Assembly: GCF_009649845.1 (NCBI RefSeq)
Contig: NZ_WJIE01000002.1
Location: 620,001 to 684,000 of the forward strand
Length of the DNA: 64,000 nt
From: Polyangium spumosum
GTDB lineage: Bacteria > Myxococcota_A > Polyangia > Polyangiales > Polyangiaceae
Direction of reading: 5' to 3'
A program made the position numbers and the translations under genes. The number at the start of each line of letters is the position of its first letter. Position 1 is the first letter of the stretch. Below are positions 12,001 to 20,295 of the stretch, piece by piece. A model generated the notes under the pieces. It was not told the DNA's origin and searched no databases. It saw only the letters and a program-made list of their open reading frames with translations.

Positions 12001-12732
12001 TGGGACGCGTACTCGTTCGGCAGCGACGCGGCCGCGACGCGCCAGCCGATCGAGACGCCGCCGATCGTCACGGTCGATCCGATCGGCAACCCGGTCGTCC
12101 TGCTGTCGACGGGTGATCAGGAGACGTTCACGTCGAGCGCGGGCGTGCAGACGCGCGCCTGGTCGATCCGCGAGGAGCCAAACGGCTCGGGCTCGTTCGT
12201 CACGAAGAGCAACTGGGTGATCCCCTTCGAGAACGGCGTGCGCGTGACCGGACCGATCTCGCTCTTCAACGGCGTCGCGTACTTCTCGACCTTCACGCCG
12301 ACGGGCCCGCAAGGCAACGCGTGCGCGGACGGCTACGGCGCCGTGTGGGGCGTCGACTACTACCGGAAGACGGCCTGCAGCGCGAACGGCCCCACGCCGC
12401 CCGCGGACTGGCCCTGCCCGCGTTACGTGCAGGATCCGGTGAACGCGCCGCAGGACCTGAGCTTCTTCGAGGACCAACCGCCCGGCACCGTGGTCTTCGG
12501 CGTGGCCGTCACGCAGACGCCGAGCTGCTACGAGCAGCTCAGCTTCGACGAACCCGCGTTCGGCCCGATGTCGGTCGTGAACAACTCGACCGCGGGCGAG
12601 TTCCAGCTCGTCTTCCAGACCGGACAAGGCGGAACGTCGAGCGAGAACTCGAAGACGAACACCGTCACGAAGCGCCTGCCGCCGCCGCGCACCTCGGTGA
12701 GGATCGACTCGTGGGGCCTCGTCCTCGAGTGA
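9088..12732 (+). CDS. pilY1: PilY1-like type IV pilus tip adhesin/assembly protein with VWA domain
   Basis: 1,214 residues with a Sec signal peptide ending EAQ. A von Willebrand A domain starts at about residue 38 with the MIDAS motif DTSGSMEN, continuing to about residue 450. The C-terminal half is a PilY1-type beta-propeller with repeated segments such as LFAATTDGQLHAF, VAGGGLGGSFYYALDVTNP and IYVGDADGTLWRVDL. GGAGG lies five bases before ATG 9088. PilY1 caps the pilus, promotes extension and mediates surface sensing and adhesion. Cysteine-rich loops suggest disulfides. It follows four minor-pilin genes and overlaps the next lipoprotein gene by 4 bp. Myxococcus xanthus is known to have several such PilY1/minor-pilin clusters. 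Confidence 0.93.
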   Translation: MRTLNRVLSPSIAVATLLSIASFATVAEAQLDINPPLPNVLLVIDTSGSMENMASGKRPEEDGAACVPGTTTPLNRWATLVTVLTGTIQNFSCFAQDRSSSSFQNEFTLPSGPDPYDYKYYLPFHRILSNGCAYGPGSMGGAWWDWPANALRTHAWNNTSQACDTPGFQQANDGLLDTYRDRVRFGLMTFDTLPDPGTGASGSAPAPNDGTKGMWSYYPSWSSGGSPADGNPPNCATHDFEVGARNPAAPPWEGRLIGFGPHDAPIAQVQQINDRLQSSLLAMRPYGATPIAGVLADARDYLLNDGSNDPATGKPFGPKDDPYYAGKCRNQFIILLSDGEPNLDLRESCATGNGKCPYPRPHEIAHELSTQPNPIKTFAIGFGLSQAGGTSCSNLTQSDLVAPNGLCASATGALKACCTLSRIAYEGGSTRAYFADDLPSLKSALDQVLSVVSAGSTSRTIPVFSTAGATQSQGDAAAAGYQFVTSFDAPVGGLWTGNLERKRYVCENQSGILKPVLATIEQNKGDDFEANLNTNAPARKFFTLVGTQENGQIHSRRSLRPNLSTDDGLGLYGGASTGLVESTTFAATLAQAPLALDIPSNPVPDACESIAGANASASACADTAIRWEVGLPGVPQSRFGNALGSIYHASPITMGTPKEFLRDESYAAFAADPVVKKRPLVLFAATTDGQLHAFKVAANDPADTQRVDTLENNELWSFLPPHVLPGILPTYGRQAFLLDGSPIVKDVIFQRTRAQAQAGAAGTTWRSVLVAGGGLGGSFYYALDVTNPADPKFLWQLSTNTNGEPLFGSTTVKPAITTIALDDGNNDVKEVAVAILPGGTTTLTTGSCPRLRSTTSVSSSDAYQPKVGGDVVRCWHDANGKVGAARSLSIVRLDTGEIIMHFRGKLEDGPTLPTNKVKEDAFDSPVTGVPVPYPSLPGQVSDRIYVGDADGTLWRVDLTSPKPDNWKVDLAWDAYSFGSDAAATRQPIETPPIVTVDPIGNPVVLLSTGDQETFTSSAGVQTRAWSIREEPNGSGSFVTKSNWVIPFENGVRVTGPISLFNGVAYFSTFTPTGPQGNACADGYGAVWGVDYYRKTACSANGPTPPADWPCPRYVQDPVNAPQDLSFFEDQPPGTVVFGVAVTQTPSCYEQLSFDEPAFGPMSVVNNSTAGEFQLVFQTGQGGTSSENSKTNTVTKRLPPPRTSVRIDSWGLVLE

Positions 12733-13241
12733 GCCGCGTCCACCTCCACGCCGCCGCGGCGCTCGTGCTCCTCTCGGCGTGCCGCGGAGGCGACGAGCGC
12801 CACGCGCCGAGCGCCGCCCCCGCGGCCGTCGTGGACCCGCCCCCCGACAAACTCGCGCCCGGCGAGCTCGCCGAGGGCCCGGTCGACGCGTTCGGCATCA
12901 AGCTGCCGCGCGCGATGACGGTCTCGGCGCAGTTCCCGGACGCCTTCTTCGCGAAGGGCAGCCTGCGCGCCGAGGATGTCGCGGCGTACGTCAAGGCGCG
13001 CGTCGTCGCCGAGCGCGTCGAGTCCTCCCCGCGAAAGACGATCTTCCACAACGCGACGTCCAAGTCCGCGCCCTCGCGTGTCCTGCGCGTCGAGGTCCTC
13101 GTGCGGGACGATCACACCGAGATCGTCGTGCGCGACGTGACGAAACCTCCTGCGAAGGATGGCCTGACCGAAGAAGAGCGGTGGCGCGAGCTCGGCCTCA
13201 CGCCGCAGGGACAACCTCTCGATCCCACGAAGCTCGAGTAA
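12729..13241 (+). CDS. Small lipoprotein at the end of the minor-pilin operon
   Basis: 170 residues from a GTG overlapping the pilY1-like stop by GTGA. The N-terminus is a lipoprotein signal with lipobox LLSAC (Cys18), then a Pro/Ala-rich linker and a small domain (DAFGIKLPRAMTV...FPDAFFAKG) of unknown family with many charged residues. Translational coupling to pilY1 suggests a role with the pilus tip or in pilus biogenesis, but no known pilotin or PilF features are visible. Confidence 0.7.
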   Translation: MSRVHLHAAAALVLLSACRGGDERHAPSAAPAAVVDPPPDKLAPGELAEGPVDAFGIKLPRAMTVSAQFPDAFFAKGSLRAEDVAAYVKARVVAERVESSPRKTIFHNATSKSAPSRVLRVEVLVRDDHTEIVVRDVTKPPAKDGLTEEERWRELGLTPQGQPLDPTKLE

Positions 13242-13366
13242 GCCTCGGGCACGATGCGCGCCGCGTCATCGGGCGTGCTGGCTGCGATCGTGCGTCCGTG
13301 CTGGACCACACCCGACGCCCATCGACTTCGACCCCGAATCGGACTACATCGCGCGGGGTGTCGACC

Positions 13367-14482
13367 ATGGATCAGCCCCAGGTACCGCTTCGCAGGACCC
13401 CTCTTCATGACGAGCACGTCGCGCTCGGCGGTCGCCTCGTGCCCTTCGCGGGCTGGGAAATGCCCGTGCAGTACAAGGGCGTCACGGAGGAGCACCGCGC
13501 CGTCCGCACCGCCGTGGGCATCTTCGACGTCTGCCACATGGGCGAGCTCGTCCTCTCGGGGGACTACGCTGCGGACGTGGTCAACTACCTGATCACGAAC
13601 GACGCCAAGCGCCTCATGGACGGGCAGGCGCTCTATACCGTGGCGTGCAACGACGCGGGCACGATCCTCGACGACCTCATCGTCTACCGGGTGTCGCAGA
13701 CCAAGTGGCTCATCGTCTGCAACGCCTCGAACCGCGACAAGATGGTTGCGCATTTCAAGGCCGCCGCGGTGAACCACTGCGACTTCGACGATGCGTCCGA
13801 TCGCACGGCGCTCATCGCGGTGCAGGGCCCGAAGGCGCTCGCGCTGCTCGCGCAGGCCGGCGGGGACGGACCTGCGCTCACCGAGCTGCCGAGCTTCCAC
13901 TTCCGCGACGCCACGCTCGCGAACGTCCCGTGCACGGTGGCGCGCACGGGGTACACGGGCGAGGACGGCGTCGAGATCTTCTGTCCCATGGACGGCGCGG
14001 CGCAGCTCTGGCGCGCGCTCGTCGCGCTCGGCGGCCCGCTCGGCCTCGAGCCGGCCGGCCTCGGCGCGCGCGACACGCTCCGCCTCGAAGCGCGCCTCTC
14101 GCTCTACGGCAACGAGATCGACGAGACGACGAACCCGCTCGAGGCTGGGCTCGGCTGGGTCGTGAAGCTCGGCAAGGGCGACTTCGTGGGTCGTACGGCG
14201 CTCGAGCGCATCAAGGCCGCGGGCCTGACGCGCAAGCTCGTCGGCTTCGAGATGAGCGGCCGCGGCATCGCGCGGCACGGCTACCCGCTCCTCGACAAGG
14301 TGGGGATCAAGGTCGGCGTGTGCACGAGCGGCAGCCCCGGCCCCACGGTCGGCAAGAACATCGGCCTCGGCTACCTGCCCACCTCGCTCGCCGAGGTGGG
14401 CTCGGAGATCGAGGTCGACTGCCGCGGCCGCTCGGTGAGCGCCGTCGTGGTGAAGACTCCGTTTTACAAACGTTCGTCGTGA
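13367..14482 (+). CDS. gcvT: Glycine cleavage system aminomethyltransferase (T protein)
   Basis: 371 residues, the usual GcvT length. The N-terminus RRTPLHDEHVALGGRLVPF and AGWEMPVQYKGVTEEHRAVR are T-protein hallmarks, followed by GIFDVCHMGEL and GYTGEDGVEIF. It transfers the methylene carbon from aminomethyl-lipoyl H protein to tetrahydrofolate and releases ammonia. ATG 13367 begins the conserved region. The 125-bp upstream gap shows no recognisable glycine riboswitch. It heads a gcvT-gcvH-gcvPA cluster. Confidence 0.96.
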   Translation: MDQPQVPLRRTPLHDEHVALGGRLVPFAGWEMPVQYKGVTEEHRAVRTAVGIFDVCHMGELVLSGDYAADVVNYLITNDAKRLMDGQALYTVACNDAGTILDDLIVYRVSQTKWLIVCNASNRDKMVAHFKAAAVNHCDFDDASDRTALIAVQGPKALALLAQAGGDGPALTELPSFHFRDATLANVPCTVARTGYTGEDGVEIFCPMDGAAQLWRALVALGGPLGLEPAGLGARDTLRLEARLSLYGNEIDETTNPLEAGLGWVVKLGKGDFVGRTALERIKAAGLTRKLVGFEMSGRGIARHGYPLLDKVGIKVGVCTSGSPGPTVGKNIGLGYLPTSLAEVGSEIEVDCRGRSVSAVVVKTPFYKRSS

Positions 14483-14521
14483 CGAAAAGCGCCGTAGCAG
14501 CGGACAGGAGAGAGACTTCGT

Positions 14522-14923
14522 ATGGCCAGCGATGATGTTCGTTCGGATCGTCGGTACACCAAGGATCACGAGTGGACGAAGGAGGAAGACGGACGGGTGC
14601 TCATCGGCATCACGGCGTACGCCGTGGATCAGCTCGGTGACATCACGCTCGTGAACCTGGACGTGAAGGTCGGCGAGACGATCACGCGGGGCAAGGCCTT
14701 CGGGACCATCGAGAGCGTCAAGACGCTGAGCGATCTCTTCGCCCCCTTGAGCGGACGTGTCGTGCAGATCAACCAGCTCCTGGAACAACAGCCGGAGAAG
14801 GTGAACGAGGATTGTTACGACCTCGCCTGGATGATCGCCGTGGAGCCCTCCGATCGGAGCGAGCTCGATGGCCTGCTCGACCCGACCGCCTATACTGAGC
14901 TCCTGAAGACCGCCGGCCACTGA
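14522..14923 (+). CDS. gcvH: Glycine cleavage system H protein
   Basis: 133 residues, normal for GcvH. It contains YTKDHEW, VGITAYAVDQLGD-like ITAYAVDQLGDITLVNL, and the lipoylation site IESVKTLSDL, where Lys67 carries lipoate. It shuttles the aminomethyl group between P and T proteins. GGAGAGAGA lies just upstream of ATG 14522, 39 bp after gcvT. Confidence 0.97.
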   Translation: MASDDVRSDRRYTKDHEWTKEEDGRVLIGITAYAVDQLGDITLVNLDVKVGETITRGKAFGTIESVKTLSDLFAPLSGRVVQINQLLEQQPEKVNEDCYDLAWMIAVEPSDRSELDGLLDPTAYTELLKTAGH

Positions 14924-14958
14924 CTCCGGCCGCGGCCTCCTCATCTCTCTCCACAGCC

Positions 14959-16317
14959 ATGCGATACCTCCCTCACACGCCCGAGGAGATCGCTTCGATG
15001 CTGGAGGCCGTCGGCCTGCCGGCGCTCGAGGCGCTCTACGAATCGATCCCTGCACGCGCACGTTACGATCGGCCGCTCGACCTGCCCGCGCCGATCGACG
15101 AGCCGTCGCTCATGCGCCACCTCGAAGAGCTCGCCCGCAAGAACCGCGCGGCCGGGATGCTCTCGTTCCTCGGCGCCGGCGCGTACGAGCATCATTTCCC
15201 GCCCGCCGCCGACCAGCTCCTGCTGCGCAGCGAGTTCTACACGGCGTACACGCCGTACCAGCCCGAGGTCGCGCAGGGCACGCTGCAGGTCATCTTCGAG
15301 TTCCAGACGATCGTCAGCGAGATCTTCGGCCTGCCGCTGGCGAACGCGTCGATGTACGACGGCGCGAGCGCCGCGGCCGAGGCCGTGCTCATGGCGCGAA
15401 GGCTCGTCGGTCGCGAGCACACCGTCATCTCCGGCGGGATCCACCCCGAGTATCTCGAGACGATCGAGACGCACGTGCGTGGCCTCGGGACCGGCAAGGC
15501 CTCGCTCACCACCGTGCCCGTCGGCGCGGACGGCGCCGCCGACATCGACGCACTCGCGGCCGCGATCACGAACGAGACGGCCTGCGTCGTCGTCGGATAC
15601 CCGAACTTCTACGGTTCGATCTGCGATCTCCGCAAGGTGGCCGAGGCTGCGCACGCGAAGGGCGCGCTCGTCATCACGGCGACGCAGGATCCGTACGCGC
15701 TCGCGCTCCTCGAGTCGCCCGGCGCGCTCGGCGCCGACATCGCGGTGGGCGAGGGACAACCGCTCGGCCTGCCGCCGCAGTTCGGCGGCCCGGGCGTGGG
15801 CCTCTTCGCGTGCCGCGAGGACCGCAAGTACCTGCAGCAGATCCCCGGCCGCGTCGTCGGCGAGACCGTCGACAAGGAGGGAAACCGCGGCTACGTGCTC
15901 ACGCTGGCCACGCGCGAGCAACACATCCGCCGCGAGCGCGCCACGAGCAACATCTGCACGAACAGCGGCCTCTGCGCGACCGCGATGACCATCAAGATGT
16001 GCATGCTCGGCAAGAAGGGGTTTGTCGAAGCGGCGCGTCAGTGTCTCGCCAAAGCGGAGTACCTGAAGAAGGCGATCGCGGGCCTCGAGGGCTACTCGCT
16101 GCCGTACAGCGCTCCGACGTTCAACGAGTTCGTCGTGCGTGTACGCGGCGGCGACACGAAGAAGGTCTGCGACACGCTCGCCAAGCGCGACATCATCCCC
16201 GGCTTCGATCTCGGCCGCGTGAGCGCCGAGCGCAAGGGCGAGCTGCTCGTCGCCGTCACCGAGCGCCACACACGCGCGGACCTCGATCGGCTCGTCGAAG
16301 CGCTCGCGTCGATCTGA
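14959..16317 (+). CDS. gcvPA: Glycine dehydrogenase (decarboxylating) subunit 1
   Basis: 452 residues, the length of the split P-protein N-terminal subunit. Motifs include YLPHTPEEIASML at the start, FLGAGAYEHHFPPA, TPYQPEVAQGTLQ.IFEFQT and EGQPLGLPPQFGGPGVG. In two-subunit P proteins the PLP lysine lies in subunit 2 (GcvPB), so this polypeptide alone is not active. The next gene is convergent and unrelated, so gcvPB is not adjacent, which is unusual for this layout. Confidence 0.95.
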   Translation: MRYLPHTPEEIASMLEAVGLPALEALYESIPARARYDRPLDLPAPIDEPSLMRHLEELARKNRAAGMLSFLGAGAYEHHFPPAADQLLLRSEFYTAYTPYQPEVAQGTLQVIFEFQTIVSEIFGLPLANASMYDGASAAAEAVLMARRLVGREHTVISGGIHPEYLETIETHVRGLGTGKASLTTVPVGADGAADIDALAAAITNETACVVVGYPNFYGSICDLRKVAEAAHAKGALVITATQDPYALALLESPGALGADIAVGEGQPLGLPPQFGGPGVGLFACREDRKYLQQIPGRVVGETVDKEGNRGYVLTLATREQHIRRERATSNICTNSGLCATAMTIKMCMLGKKGFVEAARQCLAKAEYLKKAIAGLEGYSLPYSAPTFNEFVVRVRGGDTKKVCDTLAKRDIIPGFDLGRVSAERKGELLVAVTERHTRADLDRLVEALASI

Positions 16318-16319
16318 GT

Positions 16320-16907
16320 TCAGAAGAACCGCGGCGACGGCCCGAACGAGGCCGTCGCCGGCTGTTGATGCGCCGGGTACGGGTTCGGCCACGCGTCGAG
16401 CATCGACTGCCGGTAGATCGTCAGCCGCAGGAAATCGATGCCCGCGAACGCGCCGAACGCGAGCGCGTCGCCCGTCCCGTAGAGCCCCTGCACCCCGAGC
16501 GAGAAGCCGAGCGGAAGGCCGATCGTGAAGCTGCCGGCGACGCCGCGCGAGTACGTCCCCCAGAGCCTCTGGTAGCCGCCCACGTCGACCGCGACGCCGA
16601 ACTTGCCCGCTTGAAAGCCGTGCGTCGCGACACGCGCGAGCAACGACACGTCCAGGCCCTCGTCGACCACGGGCGTGAGCCGCGCGAGCCCGCCGACGAT
16701 GAACGGGCCGTCCGGCGTCGTGCCCACGCCGAAATCGAAGTTGAACGCCGCGCGTGGCGCGAGCGCCGCCGTACCCTCTTTCCACGCGAGCGCCCCTGCC
16801 CCCGCGAACGCCCACGCCGATGCGTCCGCCCGCGCGACGTCCGGCGCGAGCGCGATCCCCGAGGCGAGCGCGACTCCGATCCACGTTGCTTTCACGTTGC
16901 GACGCAC
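16320..16907 (-). CDS. Secreted beta-barrel-like envelope protein
   Basis: 195 residues from a GTG start with a signal peptide (residues about 8-27, ending ARA-DA). The mature sequence is Gly/Ala/Phe-rich with alternating hydrophobic residues, consistent with a small outer-membrane barrel, and ends in ...SPRFF with a terminal Phe. Its stop is only 2 bp from the convergent gcvPA stop. TAGGTC lies seven bases upstream of the start. Family not recognised. Confidence 0.65.
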   Translation of the reverse strand: MRRNVKATWIGVALASGIALAPDVARADASAWAFAGAGALAWKEGTAALAPRAAFNFDFGVGTTPDGPFIVGGLARLTPVVDEGLDVSLLARVATHGFQAGKFGVAVDVGGYQRLWGTYSRGVAGSFTIGLPLGFSLGVQGLYGTGDALAFGAFAGIDFLRLTIYRQSMLDAWPNPYPAHQQPATASFGPSPRFF

Positions 16908-16917
16908 GCCGACCGAC

Positions 16918-17631
16918 CTAGCACGTTTTTCTGCGGCGGCCGAGGATCCGCCGCTCGACGATCCGCGCGACCTCCTCGTCGAAGAGCACCGTGTTGTGCC
17001 CTTGGCCTTCCATCACGATCACCTCACCGCCGGGCAACGCGTGTGACACGGGCGAACGCAGGACGGCGTCCGCCCGCGCGATGATCGAGAGGTGCGGGAC
17101 GTTCGCCGTGGCCGAAGCGGCGAGGCGGATCTTGCGCAGCACGGCGCTGTCCGGCGCGAGATCACGCGCGGCCCCGAAGCCGAGCGCGCTCGCCCCGACG
17201 ACGCCTGCGAACGGGCTCGCCATCGAGATCGTCTGCACGACCCGCGTGTCCCCCGCCTCCTGCGCGTAGAAGCGCGCCACCACGCCGCCGAGGCTGTGCC
17301 CCACGAGGTGCAGGCGCGCCGCGCCGGGCAGCTCCGCGGTGAGCGCCGCGAGCCGCTCGCCGAGCTCCTCGACGCCGGGCCCGGGCGGATACGTCATCGC
17401 CGCGGCGTGCACGCCCTTGTGACGCGTGATCACGCGGCGCATGGGGCGAAGGCCGCCTGCCGTCGCGAAGAGGCCATGCAGGAGCACCACGACGTCGTCG
17501 CCGTCCTGCACCTCGGCAGGCGCCGCGGCCCCCTCGAGATCATGCCGCGAGAGCCACGCCTGCCGCCCGAACGCGAGGGCCTCGCGGCTCGCGTTCACGA
17601 GAGCACGAGCCCAGGAGGGACGATCCGCCAT
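16918..17631 (-). CDS. Alpha/beta-hydrolase, lipase-like
   Basis: 237 residues from ATG 17631; a longer reading frame exists but would overlap the neighbouring gene and adds a non-conserved leader. The fold is clear from VVVLLHGLFA (oxyanion region, about 47-56), the nucleophile elbow GHSLGG (Ser113), and candidate acid Asp188 and base His212 (GQGHNTVLF). This resembles cytoplasmic triacylglycerol lipase/PGAP1-like hydrolases. No signal peptide. CATCCT lies six bases before the start codon. Substrate unknown. Confidence 0.85.
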   Translation of the reverse strand: MADRPSWARALVNASREALAFGRQAWLSRHDLEGAAAPAEVQDGDDVVVLLHGLFATAGGLRPMRRVITRHKGVHAAAMTYPPGPGVEELGERLAALTAELPGAARLHLVGHSLGGVVARFYAQEAGDTRVVQTISMASPFAGVVGASALGFGAARDLAPDSAVLRKIRLAASATANVPHLSIIARADAVLRSPVSHALPGGEVIVMEGQGHNTVLFDEEVARIVERRILGRRRKTC

Positions 17632-17674
17632 GCCGCGAGGATGCCACGGGCCACGACGCCCGCTGAGCCGATCT

Positions 17675-19675
17675 TCAAGGTCGCACGAGCCAGACGTGAA
17701 AGCTCCGCCACGCGCCCTGCTTCGCGGTGATCCGCACCCGATCCCGACCGCCGATCGCGGACAACGCGACACGCGCCTCGAACCACGTCGCCTCGTCCCG
17801 CGCCGGGATCTCCACGGTTCGCGTGTCTCCGCCGAGAGGCGCGATCACGAGCGTGATCGGCCCGCCTCCATCGGTCCGCAGCACGAGCGTCGCGGGGCCC
17901 CGCTCGACGTTCGGCGCGACGAGGAACGACTCGCTTTGCCCCTGCGGGAGGATGCGACCTGCATCGAACCGCGGTCGCCCGGCCGCGTCGCGCAGCGTCG
18001 CGCCGATCACCCACCCCGCCTGCGGCCGCGGGAACGTGTAGCCGTGCGCCCGTTCGTCCACGAGATCCGCGACGTCGAGCTCGAAGACCGCGCCCGCCCG
18101 CGCCTCGCCGCTCGGCGCGAGCGTCGACCAGTCGGCCGCGTACACGACCTTCTCGGGCGCCGCGCAGATCACGTTGTCCTCGATCCGCACCGAGAACATT
18201 TGCTCCCCGAACGATCGCGCGAGCTCCGGGAACCAGCCCGGGTAGATCGCCATCACGTCGGGCCGCTCGCTCGCCGGCATCCGCTCGATGAGCTCGACGA
18301 TCGCGGGGATGCCGTGCACCGAGGCGCGGGCGAACGGCAGGTCGTGATATCCGCCGAGGCCGAGGCCATCGAGAGCGGACAAACCGGAGAGGTAGGGGAT
18401 CGCCCCCGCGTCACCGACGAGCACCCGCCGAGGTCGCGGCGAGAGGGCGGCGAGCTTGCGAGCGACCTCGGCTTGTTGCTGCTCGATGTTGCCGGAGGCG
18501 CGCGCGAAGTGATCGATCTGCCGCGGGAAGAGCCGCGCGGGCGCGAGCGTGGCGACGAGCGCGAGCCCGATCCCGAGAGCGCCGAGCGCGCGCCCCCTCC
18601 GCACGAGCTCCCCCACGCCGAGCGCCGCGGCGACGAGCAGGAAGAGCAACGACGGCACGGCGTAGCGGAAGTTCTGGTACCGCGCCGTCGTGTTGAGCGA
18701 CACGAGCAGGAGCATACCGATCGCGCCCGTGACGAGCGGCAAAGCGATGGGCCGCGTGCGCCGCGCGAGGATCGCCACGAGCGCGAGCAGCGGCAGGACG
18801 AACGAGAACGACGGCCCCCCGAGCGCCACGTCGAACGCCTGCGCCCGCAAGACGGCGAGGTTCTTGATCACCTCGACGGCGGCCTCGATCGGCGTGAGGT
18901 ACGGGTTCGTCCCGACGAGCTTGCGGACGGCGCCGGCCTGGCTCATCTCCCCGGTGAACACGAGGTTCGCCGACGCCTGCGCTGCCAGGAAAAACCCCGT
19001 GGGCGCGAGCACGCGGACGAGCGACGAGAGCGTGCCGAGCGATCGCGCGCCGTACACCACGGCCACGCCGAGCGGCCCGACGAGCGCCGCCGACTCGGGC
19101 CGCGTGGCCACGAGAAGCGCGCCCCAGAGCCCGGCGCGGAGCTGCGCGGAGGGGCGCGACGCGGGCGGCGCTGCGGTCGCGCGCTGCGAAGCGACGAGCA
19201 GCCGGCCGAGGATCGCGGCGAAGAGCGCCGTCTCCATGCCCGAGTACAGGCTCCAGTCGACGAGCGGCACCGCGAGCAGCAGCGGCGCCGCGAGGAAGGC
19301 CGCGATACGCGGCGCGCCCTCGAGCAACACGCGCGCCGAGCGGCAGAGGTCCCACAAGCAAACGCAGGCGAGCGCCGCGGCGAAGTACGAGAGCCGCGCG
19401 CCACGCAAGCCGAGCGCCCAGGCCGGCGCGAGGACGAGCGGATAGGTGAGGCTCGTTCCGCCCGACGAGTAGCCGTTCTCCGGCAGCCACGCGAACGGGT
19501 GGCCGAGCGCCGCGGAGCGCGCGAAGCCGAAGTGGATGTAAACGTCGTCGAGCGGGACGGGAAACGCCCCGCCCGTCCGCGCGAAGCCGGGCAGCCAGAA
19601 CACGAGGCCCACCACGACGACGAGGGTCGCGGCGAACACGTGGAACAACGCGGGCTCACTGGGCTTCGGGGCCAC
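17675..19675 (-). CDS. Polytopic GT-C-type membrane glycosyltransferase-like protein
   Basis: 666 residues from a GTG start. The first about 440 residues contain roughly ten to eleven hydrophobic helices, and the C-terminal about 220 residues are an extracytoplasmic domain. Between TM1 and TM2 is PLDDVYIHFGFARSAALGHP, closely matching the DDxxI.xRyA...G motif of polyprenyl-phosphate-sugar-dependent arabinofuranosyl/mannosyl transferases (GT-C fold). It probably glycosylates a lipid or protein on the periplasmic side. It ends 44 bp upstream of the lipase-like gene on the same strand, possibly an operon. Confidence 0.75.
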   Translation of the reverse strand: MAPKPSEPALFHVFAATLVVVVGLVFWLPGFARTGGAFPVPLDDVYIHFGFARSAALGHPFAWLPENGYSSGGTSLTYPLVLAPAWALGLRGARLSYFAAALACVCLWDLCRSARVLLEGAPRIAAFLAAPLLLAVPLVDWSLYSGMETALFAAILGRLLVASQRATAAPPASRPSAQLRAGLWGALLVATRPESAALVGPLGVAVVYGARSLGTLSSLVRVLAPTGFFLAAQASANLVFTGEMSQAGAVRKLVGTNPYLTPIEAAVEVIKNLAVLRAQAFDVALGGPSFSFVLPLLALVAILARRTRPIALPLVTGAIGMLLLVSLNTTARYQNFRYAVPSLLFLLVAAALGVGELVRRGRALGALGIGLALVATLAPARLFPRQIDHFARASGNIEQQQAEVARKLAALSPRPRRVLVGDAGAIPYLSGLSALDGLGLGGYHDLPFARASVHGIPAIVELIERMPASERPDVMAIYPGWFPELARSFGEQMFSVRIEDNVICAAPEKVVYAADWSTLAPSGEARAGAVFELDVADLVDERAHGYTFPRPQAGWVIGATLRDAAGRPRFDAGRILPQGQSESFLVAPNVERGPATLVLRTDGGGPITLVIAPLGGDTRTVEIPARDEATWFEARVALSAIGGRDRVRITAKQGAWRSFHVWLVRP

Positions 19676-19761
19676 GAGCGGGACTAAACACGAAAAACGA
19701 GGTGCCGGAAGCGACGATCTCGCGCCTCGACCCGAGAGGGGCGCGCCGCACTTTCCGCGCG

Positions 19762-19767
19762 TATGCT
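19762..19767 (+). promoter_or_regulatory. Candidate -10 hexamer for a leaderless transcript
   Basis: TATGCT ends exactly six bases before ATG 19774. With no Shine-Dalgarno sequence present, transcription could start at the A of the start codon. No convincing -35 is seen. Confidence 0.35.
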
Positions 19768-19773
19768 TCGTGC

Positions 19774-20295
19774 ATGGCTACGCAGACCGTGGATGCAGAA
19801 GACTCCGCCCGATGGGAAGCGGTCGAGGAGGCGACCGAGTTCATGAACGACGGCCGCTTCGTCGAGGCGCTCGTCGCGCTGCGCGACGTGATCAAGGCCG
19901 ACCCGAGGAACCCCTACGCGTTCCATTTCCTCGGCGCCGCCCTTTACGAGACCGGCCAGCGCGAGACCGCGCGCGACGCGTACCGCGCAGCCCTCCGCCT
20001 CGCCCCCAACTACCTCGGCTCGCGCGTCGCGCTCTCGCACCTCTTGCGCCAGCTCGGCGACCTCGACGGCGCGCTCTCGCAGGCCAACGAGGCGCTGCGC
20101 CGCTTCCCCGGCGACGGCGACGCGATGCAGGCCGCCGGCCTCGCCTACGCGGCGAAGGGCAACCGCAAGGCGGCGAAGAAACAACTCCAGGGGTTCCTCA
20201 GCTCGAACCCCGAGCTCGAAGCGCGCCTCGAGGTCGAGCAGATCCTCGGCATGCTGGGCATCGCCGGCGAGAACGAGCCGGTCGAGTTCGAGTGA
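19774..20295 (+). CDS. Tetratricopeptide repeat protein
   Basis: 173 residues from ATG 19774; an upstream ATG (19702) would add 24 residues that look non-coding. Three or four TPR units are visible, e.g. EFMNDGRFVEALVALRDVI, then FLGAALYETGQRETARDAYR and LLRQLGDLDGALSQANEAL. No signal peptide or TM segment, so a cytoplasmic scaffold is likely. The partner cannot be told. Confidence 0.85.
   Translation: MATQTVDAEDSARWEAVEEATEFMNDGRFVEALVALRDVIKADPRNPYAFHFLGAALYETGQRETARDAYRAALRLAPNYLGSRVALSHLLRQLGDLDGALSQANEALRRFPGDGDAMQAAGLAYAAKGNRKAAKKQLQGFLSSNPELEARLEVEQILGMLGIAGENEPVEFE

Noticed and set aside
8920-12627. Very long open frame on the minus strand opposite the pilY1-like gene
   Set aside because: Arg/Val/Glu-rich shadow produced by GC-rich codons; no motifs, while the plus strand encodes a complete PilY1 protein.
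13242-13366. Possible glycine riboswitch before gcvT
   Set aside because: Only 125 bp, and no tandem aptamer-like conserved blocks were found.
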